Of a DNA stretch of 64,000 nt, positions 44,270 to 53,910 are shown piece after piece. Origin of the DNA: Rosistilla oblonga (GTDB lineage: Bacteria > Planctomycetota > Planctomycetia > Pirellulales > Pirellulaceae); NCBI RefSeq assembly GCF_007751715.1, contig NZ_CP036292.1, positions 1,984,001 to 2,048,000 of the forward strand. Reading direction: 5' to 3'. The position numbers and the translations under genes were made by a program. The stretch's first letter is position 1. Each line of letters begins with the position of its first letter. Under the pieces are notes generated by a model that saw nothing but the letters and a program-made list of their open reading frames with translations, was not told the origin of the DNA and did no database searches.

Positions 44270-45433
44270 ATGCGAATCGCTTGGATATCATACGGGTTCG
44301 AAGAGCTGTGCGTGCAGAACGTCAATGCGCTCGCCGAAGAGCACGAGGTGCTGTTGGTGATGCCTCATCCGCAGCCGGGGGAAACGCAATACGCGATCTC
44401 CGACCGGGTGAAGCATTTCGGTTTTGACGAGCCACGGTTGCGCCAACCGCTGCGGCAGCTGAGCTGTGTCGCGGCGATCCGCCGCCAGATCGATGCGTTC
44501 AAGCCCGACGTGGTCCATTTCCAACAGGGACACATGTGGTTCAACACCGCCCTGCGATCGCTGAAACGGTATCCGTTGGTGGCGACGATCCACGACCCGC
44601 GGCACCACGCCGGCGACATGTCATCGCGGAAGACGCCGCAATGGGTGATGGATTACGGATTTCGCAAAGCCGATCATGTGATCGTTCATGGGGAGGCGTT
44701 GGCAGCGCAAGTGCAGCAGTTGTTCGGTTTCGCCAGCGATCGCGTGCACGTCGTCGCTCACGTCGCGATGGGCCAAGTCGAAGGAGCGACCGCCGTCGCC
44801 GAAGAGCCTCACAATGTGTTGTTCTTCGGAAGGATCTGGGACTACAAAGGCTTGGAATATCTGATCGCCGCCGAGCCGTTGATCGCAAAAGAAGTCCCCG
44901 ATTCGAAGATCGTGATCGCGGGGCGAGGCGACGATTTTTCGCGGTACCAGAAACTGATCGGCGATTCGCCGCGGTTCGAGATCCACAATCGATGGATCAG
45001 CGATCAGCAGCGGGCTGAATTTTTTCAACGCGCCGCCATCGTGGTTCTCCCTTATACCGAAGCGACGCAAAGTGGAGTCGTCCCGGTCGCGCAGATGTAT
45101 GCCAAACCTGTCGTCGCCACGCGCGTCGGCGCGTTGGCCGAATGCGTGCTCGATCGGCAGACCGGCTTGCTCGTCCCACCTCGCGATCCGCAAGCGCTGG
45201 CGACGGCGATCATTCAACTGTTAAAAGACCCTGCTCAGCGGCGGGCCTTGGGGGATGCTGGTTTCGATCGCTTGCAAGCCGAAGCGTCCCCCGCGGTTGT
45301 CGCGCGGCAGACGGTTGCTGTTTATGAACAAGCGATCGCCGATCGGCAGCGCGGATCCAAACCTTCGCCGGCGCAAGCGTCCGCGACGCAGCCAACGCAA
45401 ACTTTAGGGAGCCCCAGTCATGTCAACCAATAA
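44270..45433 (+). CDS. Glycosyltransferase family 4 (1st)
   Basis: A 387-residue GT-B fold transferase. The C-terminal domain shows NVLFFGRIWDYKGLEYL, the acidic/Glu region LPYTEATQSGVVPVAQMYAKPVVAT and TGLLVPPRDP, as in GT4 retaining transferases. The N-terminal domain contains VHFQQGHMW. It starts immediately after the flippase stop and overlaps the next transferase by 14 nt. The sugar is unknown. Confidence 0.9.
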   Translation: MRIAWISYGFEELCVQNVNALAEEHEVLLVMPHPQPGETQYAISDRVKHFGFDEPRLRQPLRQLSCVAAIRRQIDAFKPDVVHFQQGHMWFNTALRSLKRYPLVATIHDPRHHAGDMSSRKTPQWVMDYGFRKADHVIVHGEALAAQVQQLFGFASDRVHVVAHVAMGQVEGATAVAEEPHNVLFFGRIWDYKGLEYLIAAEPLIAKEVPDSKIVIAGRGDDFSRYQKLIGDSPRFEIHNRWISDQQRAEFFQRAAIVVLPYTEATQSGVVPVAQMYAKPVVATRVGALAECVLDRQTGLLVPPRDPQALATAIIQLLKDPAQRRALGDAGFDRLQAEASPAVVARQTVAVYEQAIADRQRGSKPSPAQASATQPTQTLGSPSHVNQ

Positions 45434-46634
45434 CGCGATGCATCTGGGAGTCGTGGCGTCGGTCAAACACGGCTTCGAGCACTTCGTCCATCGGGAGCTT
45501 TCGTTTTTCGAGAGCCGCGGCGCGAAGATCAGCGTCTATCCGACGAAGTTCCAAGCGGGGTTGTACGGCCCGCGTCCGACGTGGAACGTCTATCGGTGGG
45601 GCTTGATCTCGCTGATGTTTGCGAATCTGGGCACGCTGCTATCGCGGCCGGCCAGCTATCTGCGACTGCTTGCCGAAGCGATCCGCCATCGCGCGGTCGT
45701 CGACTTTGTCCTGGCGGTCTATTTCGCCGGCAAGATGCACGACGTCGATCTGATCTACGCCACCTTTGGCGATCGCAAATTGTTTATCGCCTACTTCTGC
45801 AAACAACTGCTCGACAAACCGCTGATCTGCACGATCCACGCCTACGAGATCTACGAGAATCCAAACCCGGCGATGTTCGCTCGCGCGGTTGCTGCTTGCG
45901 ACCAGATCACGACGGTGACCAATTACAACCGCGAGCAGCTGAAGTCGCGGTATGGGATCGATCCAGCGCGGATCGAGGTCGTGCGGCTCTCGATCGATCT
46001 GCAGACCTACCGACCGGAGCGTAAGTTTGTCGTCTTGATCGTCGGCTACTTCGCTCAGAAAAAGGGACATCGCATCCTGTTGGAAGCGCTTCGCAAGATC
46101 GACAACTCCGAATTTGAACTGTGGGTCGTCGGCACCGGTCGCGATTCGGCCGATTCGGTCGACGTCAAAGCCCTCGTGGCGGAGATGGGATTGGAATCGC
46201 AGGTCGCGTTTTTCAACGGCCTCTCGGGAACCGCGCTTCGAGCGGTCTACCACGCTTGCGACGTCTTCTGCCTGCCCAGTCATCACGACGACCACGGCGG
46301 GGCGGAAGGTTTTCCGACGGTGATCATCGAAGCGATGGCCTGTGGCAAACCGGTGATCAGCACGCGGCACGTCGAGATTCCGGCGATCGTCGAACAGATT
46401 CTGGTCGATGAAAAAGATGTCGATGGCCTGGCCGACGCTTTATTGCAAACGTATCGTTCGGCAGACCTGCGCGAACAGATGGGGGAACGAAATCGCGAAC
46501 TTGCTGCGGAACATTTCTCGCATTCGAATGTTAAAAGAACCGAAGCGATGATGCGCGCCGCCTGCGGTCTGCCGCCGCTGGTTGAACCGGAAGCGAGTCC
46601 GGTCGAGATGCAACATGAGTCACTGACAACGTGA
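45420..46634 (+). CDS. Glycosyltransferase family 4 (2nd)
   Basis: A 404-residue GT4-like transferase (WcaL type). Motifs are HAYEIYENPNPAMFA, VGYFAQKKGHRILLEAL and the nucleotide-sugar region GGAEGFPTVIIEAMACGKPV. The ATG lies inside the end of the previous gene, indicating coupling. It overlaps the third transferase by 4 nt (GTGA). Confidence 0.92.
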   Translation: MSTNNAMHLGVVASVKHGFEHFVHRELSFFESRGAKISVYPTKFQAGLYGPRPTWNVYRWGLISLMFANLGTLLSRPASYLRLLAEAIRHRAVVDFVLAVYFAGKMHDVDLIYATFGDRKLFIAYFCKQLLDKPLICTIHAYEIYENPNPAMFARAVAACDQITTVTNYNREQLKSRYGIDPARIEVVRLSIDLQTYRPERKFVVLIVGYFAQKKGHRILLEALRKIDNSEFELWVVGTGRDSADSVDVKALVAEMGLESQVAFFNGLSGTALRAVYHACDVFCLPSHHDDHGGAEGFPTVIIEAMACGKPVISTRHVEIPAIVEQILVDEKDVDGLADALLQTYRSADLREQMGERNRELAAEHFSHSNVKRTEAMMRAACGLPPLVEPEASPVEMQHESLTT

Positions 46635-47890
46635 ATAGCCCGATGAAATCCAAGCCCTACCGGATCTTAATGCTGCTCGAAAACGAGAGCGTTCCGGACG
46701 ACTGCCGCGTGTTGCTGGAAGCCGAAGCGCTGATCGATGCCGGATATGCGGTGACGATCATCTGCCCAACAGGGGAGGTGACGAAAAAGGTCGACCGAAT
46801 CGGAGAGATCCGCGTCTATCGATACCCGCAGGCGTGGGAGATGAGTGGCGTGCTGGGGTATCTGTTGGAGTACGGTTACAGCCTGGTCGCCGCTTTTGTC
46901 CTTTCATGGTTTGTCCTGCTGAGGCACGGTTTCGACGCAGTCCATGTGCACACGCCGCCGGATCTGATGGGATTGGTCGCGATCTTCTTCAAGTTGTTGG
47001 GAAAGCGGTTTGTCTTCGATCATCACGACCTGTCGCCGGAGCTGTATCTGGCGCAGAAACCGGGGCGCAGCGAGGGGACCGTCTATCGGGCGTTGCGATT
47101 TTTCGAGCGACTGTCGTGTCGCAAAGCCGATCGTTTGATCGCCACCAACGACACGCAGCGCTCGATACAAATCGACCGTTGTGGAGCCGATCCTGAGGCC
47201 TGCTACATCGTTCGCAATGGCCCCAACGCGTTGTTTTTGAGCGACGTCCAGCCGCTCGAATCGATTCGCACGCCGGGCTGTCTCACGATTGGATATGTCG
47301 GCGTGATCGGCGTCCAAGATGGCGTCGACTTTATGGTTCGGGCATTGCACGAAGTGAAGACGAAGCACGGCCGCGACGACTTCCGCGGCGTGATCGTTGG
47401 CAGCGGACCGGCGATCGCCGATCTCAAGCGTTTGGCGGCCAAGCTCGATCTGGCGGACAAGATCCTGTTCACGGGAATGATTCCGTTTGCAACCGTCCCA
47501 TCGCACATCGCCGCGTTTGACATCTGCCTGACTCCCGATCCCAGCAACGCTTACAACGACAGCTGCACGACGATCAAGACGATGGAATACATGGCGCTGC
47601 GAAAGCCGACGGTCTGTTTCCGCACGCGCGAGAATCAAATCACCGCCGGCGACGCGGCGGTCTACGCCGACAACAACGACATCCCCGCGTATGCCGATGC
47701 GATCGTGCAATTGATGGACGACCCGGCGCTTCGCCATACGATGGGCCAGACGGCTCGGCAACGGATCGACAACGGGCTGACTTGGCAACATCAAGCGGTC
47801 CGCCTGATCGAACTCTACGACAACCTGTTCGACGTCGTCCGAGATCCAGCCGACTGCGACGCCCCCGCCGCAGTCGCAAGCGTTTCTTAG
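46631..47890 (+). CDS. Glycosyltransferase family 4 (3rd, WbuB-like)
   Basis: A 419-residue GT4-type transferase. RILMLLENESVPDDCRVL opens the N-terminal domain. FVFDHHDLSPELYLAQK and IGYVGVIGVQDGVDFMVRAL follow, then DICLTPDPSNAYNDSCTTIKTMEYMA in the donor-binding region. A hydrophobic stretch near residues 77-97 could attach it to the membrane. GTG at 46631 gives a 4-nt overlap with the preceding gene; an ATG lies four codons further. Last gene of the cluster. Confidence 0.92.
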   Translation: MNSPMKSKPYRILMLLENESVPDDCRVLLEAEALIDAGYAVTIICPTGEVTKKVDRIGEIRVYRYPQAWEMSGVLGYLLEYGYSLVAAFVLSWFVLLRHGFDAVHVHTPPDLMGLVAIFFKLLGKRFVFDHHDLSPELYLAQKPGRSEGTVYRALRFFERLSCRKADRLIATNDTQRSIQIDRCGADPEACYIVRNGPNALFLSDVQPLESIRTPGCLTIGYVGVIGVQDGVDFMVRALHEVKTKHGRDDFRGVIVGSGPAIADLKRLAAKLDLADKILFTGMIPFATVPSHIAAFDICLTPDPSNAYNDSCTTIKTMEYMALRKPTVCFRTRENQITAGDAAVYADNNDIPAYADAIVQLMDDPALRHTMGQTARQRIDNGLTWQHQAVRLIELYDNLFDVVRDPADCDAPAAVASVS

Positions 47891-47998
47891 CCAACCGCGC
47901 TGCACCGCAATATCGCCCCAATCGAGGGCCGCAGGCCCGACGATTTACATCGCCAAGCCATCGGCTGGATGGGGCTGCTTGCCCTGGGGACGCGGTGG

Positions 47999-50626
47999 CT
48001 ATTGCGCCAGTTCGAGGTCGTCGAGGTAGACGACGGCGTTGTCTTTGGCTTGGCTGACGAAGCCGACCCAGTCGAGATTTTGCCAACCGGGACTGGTCGT
48101 TGTCAGGTCGCGGAACGTTTGCGGTTCCTGTCCTGGCACGGTCACTCGCAGATGCCAATGTCCCGCCTCTTGCCCCAGCTGCGCCGCGACTTCGATTCGG
48201 ATCCATTGATCGACGGGCATTTTGACCGAGACGCCATCTTTCGCTTTCAAGACGCCTTTCTCGATCCACAGACTTGGACCGATCTGAAACGGTTTGGCCG
48301 CGTCGCGCCATTCGTGCTGAAAGACAGCTCCTTCACCTAGCCGAATCATGAATCGGCATCGCGTCGTCCCGCTGCTGTGCTTGGGTGCCAGCGACATCAT
48401 CGGATAATAGGCGTGTGGTTGGTCGGGAGTGTCGGTGAAACGGAGTGCTTTGCTGCCATGCTGGGCAAAGTCGACTTCGACGACTTCGATACCACCTCGC
48501 TCTTTGTCGGCGCTCACTCTTGCTCCCAACGGCAGTTCGCCGGATTCAAAGTCCTCGCGGACCGAATAGGCACGCGGCTCGGGAGCCTTCAACATCTCGG
48601 GCATCGGCAGCGATGCGGCTTTTTCCTTCCATGCCGGTTCGCCGTAAACGCCCGCTGCCGAAACATCAAACGGCTTGAAACCGATTTTGTCGGCGGCGGT
48701 GGTGTCGATGAATCGGAAGTCGTCGTGCTTGGGATCGACAAATCGCGGATCGGCAATCACCGACTCGCCACTCGTGTCCGCTTTGCTGATGTCGACCTCC
48801 GCTCCTCCACGCCAATAAAGGTTCCGCCCGACCTTCACGCCATCGTCTCCCCAACGGCCGTGGAACAGTTCCTCGCTGTCGAACAGCACGATGTTCTGTT
48901 CGTACGTGAACGATAGATGGTCTTCGACGCGGCTGCGTCGCACTTGGTATTCGCGTCCGTAGGCGAAGATGTTGTTGCGGATGATGTTGTCGCGTCCGTA
49001 GTGCTGGTGGTAACCGCCCGATTTGGTTCGGTAGACCAAGTTGTTTTCCAGCAGGATGTCGGTGCTTCCTTCATCGTTGTACAAGCCCCAGCCGCCGTAG
49101 CCCCACGAATCGATGTCGTGGATTCGGTTGCCGCGAAGGACCGTTCCGGGAGCTGGCCCCAGCGTGTAGATGCCTCCCATATCGCTCAGCCAACCCTGGC
49201 CGATGTGATGAATATGGTTGTGTTCGATGCGATTCCGCGCGGCCAAGCTTTCGGAATATCCCCAGCGCCAGCCGACGGAGATGCCGGTGTAAAACAGATC
49301 GGCGATCTCGTTATGCGTGATTTGATTGTCGCCACTATGACCGATCCAGATCCCCACGGCACAGGGGAACATGTGACCGCCGTGATTGACGATGCTGTTG
49401 TCGACGACGATATGGCTGGTCCGTTCCGCGAGGTTCTTGGCGATTCGGGTTTCGCCGATTCGCACGCCACCGGCACCCAGGTCGTGGATCCAACATCGCT
49501 CGATGCGGCTGTCGCGACAACCCTTGCGAAACCAGAGACCGTACTGGCCGGTGTGGCCGATTTCACAATCGGCGAAGACGATGCCCTGGGCTCCGTCGAT
49601 CTGTACCGCCGCTTCGATCGGTGATGCGGCTTGCGAAGGCTCAAATCCCTCGCGCGGCGTGATCAGCCCGCTGTGCCGAAATGCCAAGCCGTGGAACTCA
49701 AGATTCTCCACCGATTTGTCGCTGGCGGCATCGCCAAGGATCACAACCAGCTTTTCGCTGACCGGCGCGATGCACTCGATCGTGTCCATCGATTCCCCTT
49801 CGCGAGGTCGGTAGCTGAGCAGACCATCGGGGGCGAGGAACCATTCGCCCGGTTCGTCCATCGCTTCGCGGTAGTTCTCTAAGATGTAGCCGGTGTTCAG
49901 AGTCAGCGGATTGTGCGACTTCATCCCACGTCCAACGCTGACCAAGCGGCCCGCGGCAGTATCCGCCGATTCGAGGAACCGCCGCGTGGTGTCCCATTTA
50001 TGGAAGGCCAGGAATTGCACGTTGCGGATCTGTTCGGGGCTGAGTCCTTGCAAGCTGGCGATGTCGTCGGGATCGACAGTCAGCGTCTGCCGCGCGCGAC
50101 GCGCGTTTTCGATCAACGTCTCTTGGCCGCGCAACATGTAGTGGAAAAAGTGATCCGGTTCGCGGGCTCGCGTCGCGTGGTTGCCGTTGATCCAGAGTTG
50201 ATCGAAACGCCAATCCTGAGGCAACTGAGTCGACCAGACGCCCGAATCGGTGGCGGTCCATGGAGTTGTGATTTGGCGGCCGCCGGAGATCACCGGGGCA
50301 GCTCCTTCGGCGGCTTGGTAGACCACGTTGCCGTCTTGGGCTTCGAATACGATCGGTTCGCTGATTTCATAGCGTCCATCGGCGACGATCACTCGAAACT
50401 TTTCGTCCGGTGCGTCGGCGCGTCGCTGGCGAATCTCGTCGCGAGCTTCGGTCAGCGAATGGAGCGGACCGGCGGGCGAAACATGCAGCGTCGTTTCCGC
50501 CGCGTCGCAGGCAACCGCCGCACTGATCAGGATCGCGATCGCCACGCTTTGGCGGCTGACGCATCGAACGGCTGAAGATTTAGAGGAGAACCTATCAGGG
50601 ATCGCTTGCGCGAACTTTGAAATCAT
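47999..50626 (-). CDS. Large secreted right-handed beta-helix protein
   Basis: An 875-residue exported protein with a Sec signal (hydrophobic core VAIAILISAAVA, cleavage near CDAA). Residues about 40-560 form parallel beta-helix turns (IEAAVQIDGAQGIVFADCEIG, GRDNIIRNNIFAYGR and many NxI repeats). The C-terminal 200 residues look like a jelly-roll carbohydrate-binding or LamG-type domain (MSLAPKHSSGTTRCRFMIRL). The opening VSPAGPLHSLTEARDEI resembles GH141-type polysaccharide hydrolases, but catalytic residues were not identified. It is convergent with the glycosyltransferase cluster; a role in polysaccharide cleavage is an inference. Confidence 0.8.
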   Translation of the reverse strand: MISKFAQAIPDRFSSKSSAVRCVSRQSVAIAILISAAVACDAAETTLHVSPAGPLHSLTEARDEIRQRRADAPDEKFRVIVADGRYEISEPIVFEAQDGNVVYQAAEGAAPVISGGRQITTPWTATDSGVWSTQLPQDWRFDQLWINGNHATRAREPDHFFHYMLRGQETLIENARRARQTLTVDPDDIASLQGLSPEQIRNVQFLAFHKWDTTRRFLESADTAAGRLVSVGRGMKSHNPLTLNTGYILENYREAMDEPGEWFLAPDGLLSYRPREGESMDTIECIAPVSEKLVVILGDAASDKSVENLEFHGLAFRHSGLITPREGFEPSQAASPIEAAVQIDGAQGIVFADCEIGHTGQYGLWFRKGCRDSRIERCWIHDLGAGGVRIGETRIAKNLAERTSHIVVDNSIVNHGGHMFPCAVGIWIGHSGDNQITHNEIADLFYTGISVGWRWGYSESLAARNRIEHNHIHHIGQGWLSDMGGIYTLGPAPGTVLRGNRIHDIDSWGYGGWGLYNDEGSTDILLENNLVYRTKSGGYHQHYGRDNIIRNNIFAYGREYQVRRSRVEDHLSFTYEQNIVLFDSEELFHGRWGDDGVKVGRNLYWRGGAEVDISKADTSGESVIADPRFVDPKHDDFRFIDTTAADKIGFKPFDVSAAGVYGEPAWKEKAASLPMPEMLKAPEPRAYSVREDFESGELPLGARVSADKERGGIEVVEVDFAQHGSKALRFTDTPDQPHAYYPMMSLAPKHSSGTTRCRFMIRLGEGAVFQHEWRDAAKPFQIGPSLWIEKGVLKAKDGVSVKMPVDQWIRIEVAAQLGQEAGHWHLRVTVPGQEPQTFRDLTTTSPGWQNLDWVGFVSQAKDNAVVYLDDLELAQ

Positions 50627-50945
50627 TGTCGGGGAACTTTCAAACAGGGTGAGTATCAAGTTGGGGACCGCACAAATTAGGCGGATCGTTGAACGAGCTC
50701 AACGGGATGGCGATGCGGCGTTGGATGGCACTGCCCGCGATTGCCGGGGGAGCTGGCAAAACTCTACGTCGCTGTCGCGGGCTGCCTTTCCCGCAGCGCA
50801 TCAAACCAATTGCTTGTCGTTTTCGCGGTTGTGGTCGACCCGCGAAGTGGTAACGTCATTTTAAGTCAGCCGTCCAAAAATTGGAGGGCTTTCGAAGTTG
50901 ATTGTTCCTAAACCTGCTGGGTTTAACGAGTAAAGCGAAGATCGC
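50627..50945. other. Intergenic region upstream of ada
   Basis: No gene seen. Near the 3' end is TAAACC-TGCTG-GGTTTA (about 50912-50928), a 6-bp inverted repeat shortly before the Ada start, which might be an operator. Confidence 0.35.
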
Positions 50946-52034
50946 ATGAAGAGAGTTTCCCCAAACGAACTACCATCGCTGCCAAGCCGCGAGACGATGT
51001 ACGCCGCGCTGGTCGCCAAGGACTCCCGTTTTGAGGGGGTGTTTCTGGCGGGGATTCGCACGACGGGGATCTTCTGTCGCCCTTCGTGTACGGCGCGGAA
51101 ACCGAAGCCGGAGAATGTCGAGTACTTTCGCGATGCCAAGTCGGCGATGGCTCACGGTTTTCGAGCGTGCAAAGTCTGCCGCCCGTTGGCGGCGCTGGGG
51201 GCTTCGCCCGATTGGCTGGAGCCGTTGATCGATGATCTCCAGCGCGACGCCAATCTTCGTTTGCGAAGCGAAGATCTGCGATCCCGGGGACTCGATCCCG
51301 CTCGCGTTCGCCGTTGGTTTCAAAAGACCCACGGGATGACGTTTACGGCTTATCAGCGGATGCGGCGGATCAATCAGGCCTTTGGTCAGATTCGCGAGCG
51401 CCAGTCGGTGACCGAGGTCGCATTGGAGAGCGGATACGAATCGCTGAGCGGATTTGGGGACGGATTCAAACGAGCGATCGGCGCGGCGCCGGCCAAAAGC
51501 GACGACCGACAAGTGATTGCGATCTCGCGACTGCTGACACCTCTTGGTCCGATGCTGGCGGGCGCATCGGACGCGGGGATCTGTCTGCTGGAATTTGCAG
51601 ATCGGCCGATGTTGGAAACGCAGTTGGATCGGCTGCGAAAGCGGCGCGGAGCGACGTTGCTGCCGGGGCCAAGTCCATTGTTTGCAACGCTGCAGTCTCA
51701 GTTGCAAGAATACTTTGCCGGTCGACGGACTCGATTTGAGATCCCCTTGGATACCACCGGGACTCCATTCCAACAAAGGGTTTGGGAAGCGCTGCGGCAG
51801 ATTCCATTTGGCGAGACGCGCTCGTATGCTCAGCAAGCCACGGCGATCGGCAAGCCGACAGCGGTCCGCGCGGTAGCGCGGGCCAACGGCGACAACCGGA
51901 TCGCGATCCTGATCCCTTGTCACCGAGTGATCGGCGCCGACGGAACGCTGACCGGATACGGCGGCGGACTATGGCGAAAACAGCGACTGTTGGAGATCGA
52001 GCGTCAGCAGCCAGCGACGGCGAACCGAGCTTAG
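50946..52034 (+). CDS. ada: Ada: bifunctional DNA-alkylation regulator / O6-methylguanine methyltransferase
   Basis: A 362-residue full-length Ada. The N-terminal zinc domain repairs methylphosphotriesters (FCRPSC and CKVC supply four Cys). An AraC-type helix-turn-helix follows (VTEVALESGYESLSGFGDGF). The C-terminal MGMT domain has the active-site PCHRVIGADG. Methylation of the N-terminal Cys turns the protein into an activator of its own gene in E. coli. It is monocistronic here. Confidence 0.95.
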   Translation: MKRVSPNELPSLPSRETMYAALVAKDSRFEGVFLAGIRTTGIFCRPSCTARKPKPENVEYFRDAKSAMAHGFRACKVCRPLAALGASPDWLEPLIDDLQRDANLRLRSEDLRSRGLDPARVRRWFQKTHGMTFTAYQRMRRINQAFGQIRERQSVTEVALESGYESLSGFGDGFKRAIGAAPAKSDDRQVIAISRLLTPLGPMLAGASDAGICLLEFADRPMLETQLDRLRKRRGATLLPGPSPLFATLQSQLQEYFAGRRTRFEIPLDTTGTPFQQRVWEALRQIPFGETRSYAQQATAIGKPTAVRAVARANGDNRIAILIPCHRVIGADGTLTGYGGGLWRKQRLLEIERQQPATANRA

Positions 52035-52140
52035 GCTCGTCCAAGACCTCGTGGTTTTGGGCGATCCCAAAAACGGGCCTGTGCACTTATGCACCGGCCC
52101 GCCGTTGAATCAAAAATCGTCGGCGTGTGATTCGTTCGGT

Positions 52141-52788
52141 TTAGAACTTGAAACGCAGTCCCGATTCCCATTCGTTCACGAACAATTTGTCGCTGAACTG
52201 ACCAAGGTCGTCATCTTGAAGCGCCATGGTTTCGGTTCCGAGGAATCGGTATCCGCTGAACAGTTCAACGCGTTGGGTTAGGTCAAACGAAACGCCAGCG
52301 CGAGCCTGATACGCGAAACCGAGTTCGCTGATCGCACTGGCGGATCCTGCAGGAACAGACAAGCTGTTGGCGGAGGTTTGAGCGACACCCAATCCCGCCC
52401 CTGCGTATCCGGTCAAACGCGATGTCACGGGGACGTCGATGTAGGCATTGACCATCCATGTATCGAGAGATTGGCTGCCGTCTGCGTCGAATGTGCTGGT
52501 ACCGACCCCGACGCTGTCGTAATCGAAATCGAATTTGCTGTATTCAAATTCAACCCTTCCAAATTTTTCTTGCCATCCCAGCGCGATGTTGGCGTTGAAG
52601 CCCGCATTAAAGTCAGCGGAAAAACCGCCGTCGTCTAAATCGGAAAGAAACGTCCAACCAGACGATACCGAAACATAGAAGGCATCGCAGTCGCAGTTAC
52701 CATTTGCAAGCCGTTGGCCGAGTGTCTCGGCTTTGGCTGAACTGCATACCGCAAGCATTGCAACGCACAGAAAGAGAATCCGTCTCAT
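52141..52788 (-). CDS. Outer-membrane beta-barrel protein
   Basis: A 215-residue protein with a signal peptide (MRRILFLCVAMLAVCSSAKA). About eight amphipathic beta strands alternate polar and aromatic residues (AFYVSVSSGWTFLSD, VEFEYSKFDFDYDSV, TGYAGAGLGVAQ, VELFSGYRFLGTE). The terminal Phe (ESGLRFKF) is typical of BAM-assembled barrels. Resembles OmpA/OmpW-type small barrels. No partner gene is adjacent. Confidence 0.85.
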   Translation of the reverse strand: MRRILFLCVAMLAVCSSAKAETLGQRLANGNCDCDAFYVSVSSGWTFLSDLDDGGFSADFNAGFNANIALGWQEKFGRVEFEYSKFDFDYDSVGVGTSTFDADGSQSLDTWMVNAYIDVPVTSRLTGYAGAGLGVAQTSANSLSVPAGSASAISELGFAYQARAGVSFDLTQRVELFSGYRFLGTETMALQDDDLGQFSDKLFVNEWESGLRFKF

Positions 52789-53650
52789 CGTGAAAGTCCT
52801 TTTCGCATTTGGGTTCGTACTGAAGTGCGATCCGTTCCGCGGAAGGTTGTGTTGGGGATCTCAACCGGCCGTTAAAAACAGCTCGCCTGCAAACAGTCAC
52901 TCTGGTCTGCTTGCCACCCTTGGAGTCGGCGGATTCTTGTCGGGGCAGTGAAGAGTTTACGTTAATAGCCCGTATGGTTGGCGCGCTCCGCCGCACTAAC
53001 TGGTGCAATTGGTCTCACTGTACATAGTGATACTATGGCTGCGAGCATTTTCTTGCCTCGATGGGAGCCGTTTTCGCTGCGCTGCGATGCTGGTGTCTGT
53101 GCAAGTCGCGAGAGCAGTCGAGGAAGAGTGCTCTCGCGAAGAGAGTTCGGTCGAGCCGATCGACTGCTGCGATCTGGTTTCACTGTTGGATCGCGGGACG
53201 AAGCTCACATCTCGGGAGATCTAGATGTGGCAGATTGTCGTACTGGCCACATCACCGACGCGATGACTCGGTCGTGGCAGACCAGACACAAGGCGCAAGA
53301 CAAAGACGTTGCGGTGCTACCTTAAACACAACCGTCTCCTCGAGGTGTCTCGTTACAAACTTGCGAAGTCCCGCGATCAAGGACCTCGTCGCGTCGTCAC
53401 ATCGTCGGGTTAACGATCAGCAGAAGAAGTGTGCTCCGATTTTGATCTGGAGCCAGCGGGGGCGGGAGATCGACAAGTTGGCATCCGCGCGCCGCTTGAA
53501 CGATTGCCAGAGTCCGGTTGTTGAGTCCCGCGGCCGGCCCGCTGGAGACGCGGTTTGGCGGGGGGCGAACGGCTGAAGCCTAATCTCTAGCGCCGTCCGC
53601 TTCGTTTACCCCACGCGTTTTGCAGTTTGAATTCGCGGAGCGTTGGACCC
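52789..53650. other. 862-bp region without a confident gene
   Basis: It contains several short open frames, none with recognisable similarity. The most protein-like is at 53003-53224 (73 codons, Cys-rich middle, acidic patch AVEEECSREESS), but no ribosome site or homologue is evident. The longer frames at 52978-53325 and 53061-53576 overlap it in other phases and look random. Confidence 0.4.
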
Positions 53651-53694
53651 ACGAAAAAACCCGCAGGAGGTTTAATTCCTGCGGGTTTCTTTTA
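53651..53694 (-). terminator. Rho-independent terminator after tRNA-Cys
   Basis: A perfect 12-bp stem (AAACCCGCAGGA, 53657-53668, and TCCTGCGGGTTT, 53677-53688) with an 8-nt loop. On the minus strand it continues into six T residues. It lies about 20 nt downstream of the tRNA. Confidence 0.9.
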
Positions 53695-53708
53695 TACGCA
53701 ACGTTTAG

Positions 53709-53780
53709 AGGCGCCGGCCGGATTCGAACCGGCGATGGTGGATTTGCAATCCACTGCCTTAGCCACTTGGCCACGGCGCC
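53709..53780 (-). tRNA. tRNA-Cys (anticodon GCA)
   Basis: All cloverleaf arms are readable on the minus strand. The acceptor GGCGCCG pairs with CGGCGCC. The anticodon stem GTGGA/TCCAC encloses loop TTGCAAA with anticodon GCA. The T arm is GCCGG-TTCGAAT-CCGGC. Discriminator base T73 is the usual tRNA-Cys identity base. The CCA end is not encoded. Confidence 0.97.
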
Positions 53781-53910
53781 TTGAGGAGTCGTACGATAGG
53801 AGAATCGGCAAATCTGGTCAAGTCGCTTTAACTTAATTTGCCTGCCCAATCAAAAAAACTAACCCAGTCTGCGTTAGTCCTGTGATTGTACCGTACCGGC
53901 ATGGAGTGAA

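Noticed and set aside
53003-53224. Small 73-codon frame as a secreted Cys-rich peptide gene
   Set aside because: No ribosome-binding site, homologue or clear signal cleavage site was seen; kept only as part of the gap description.
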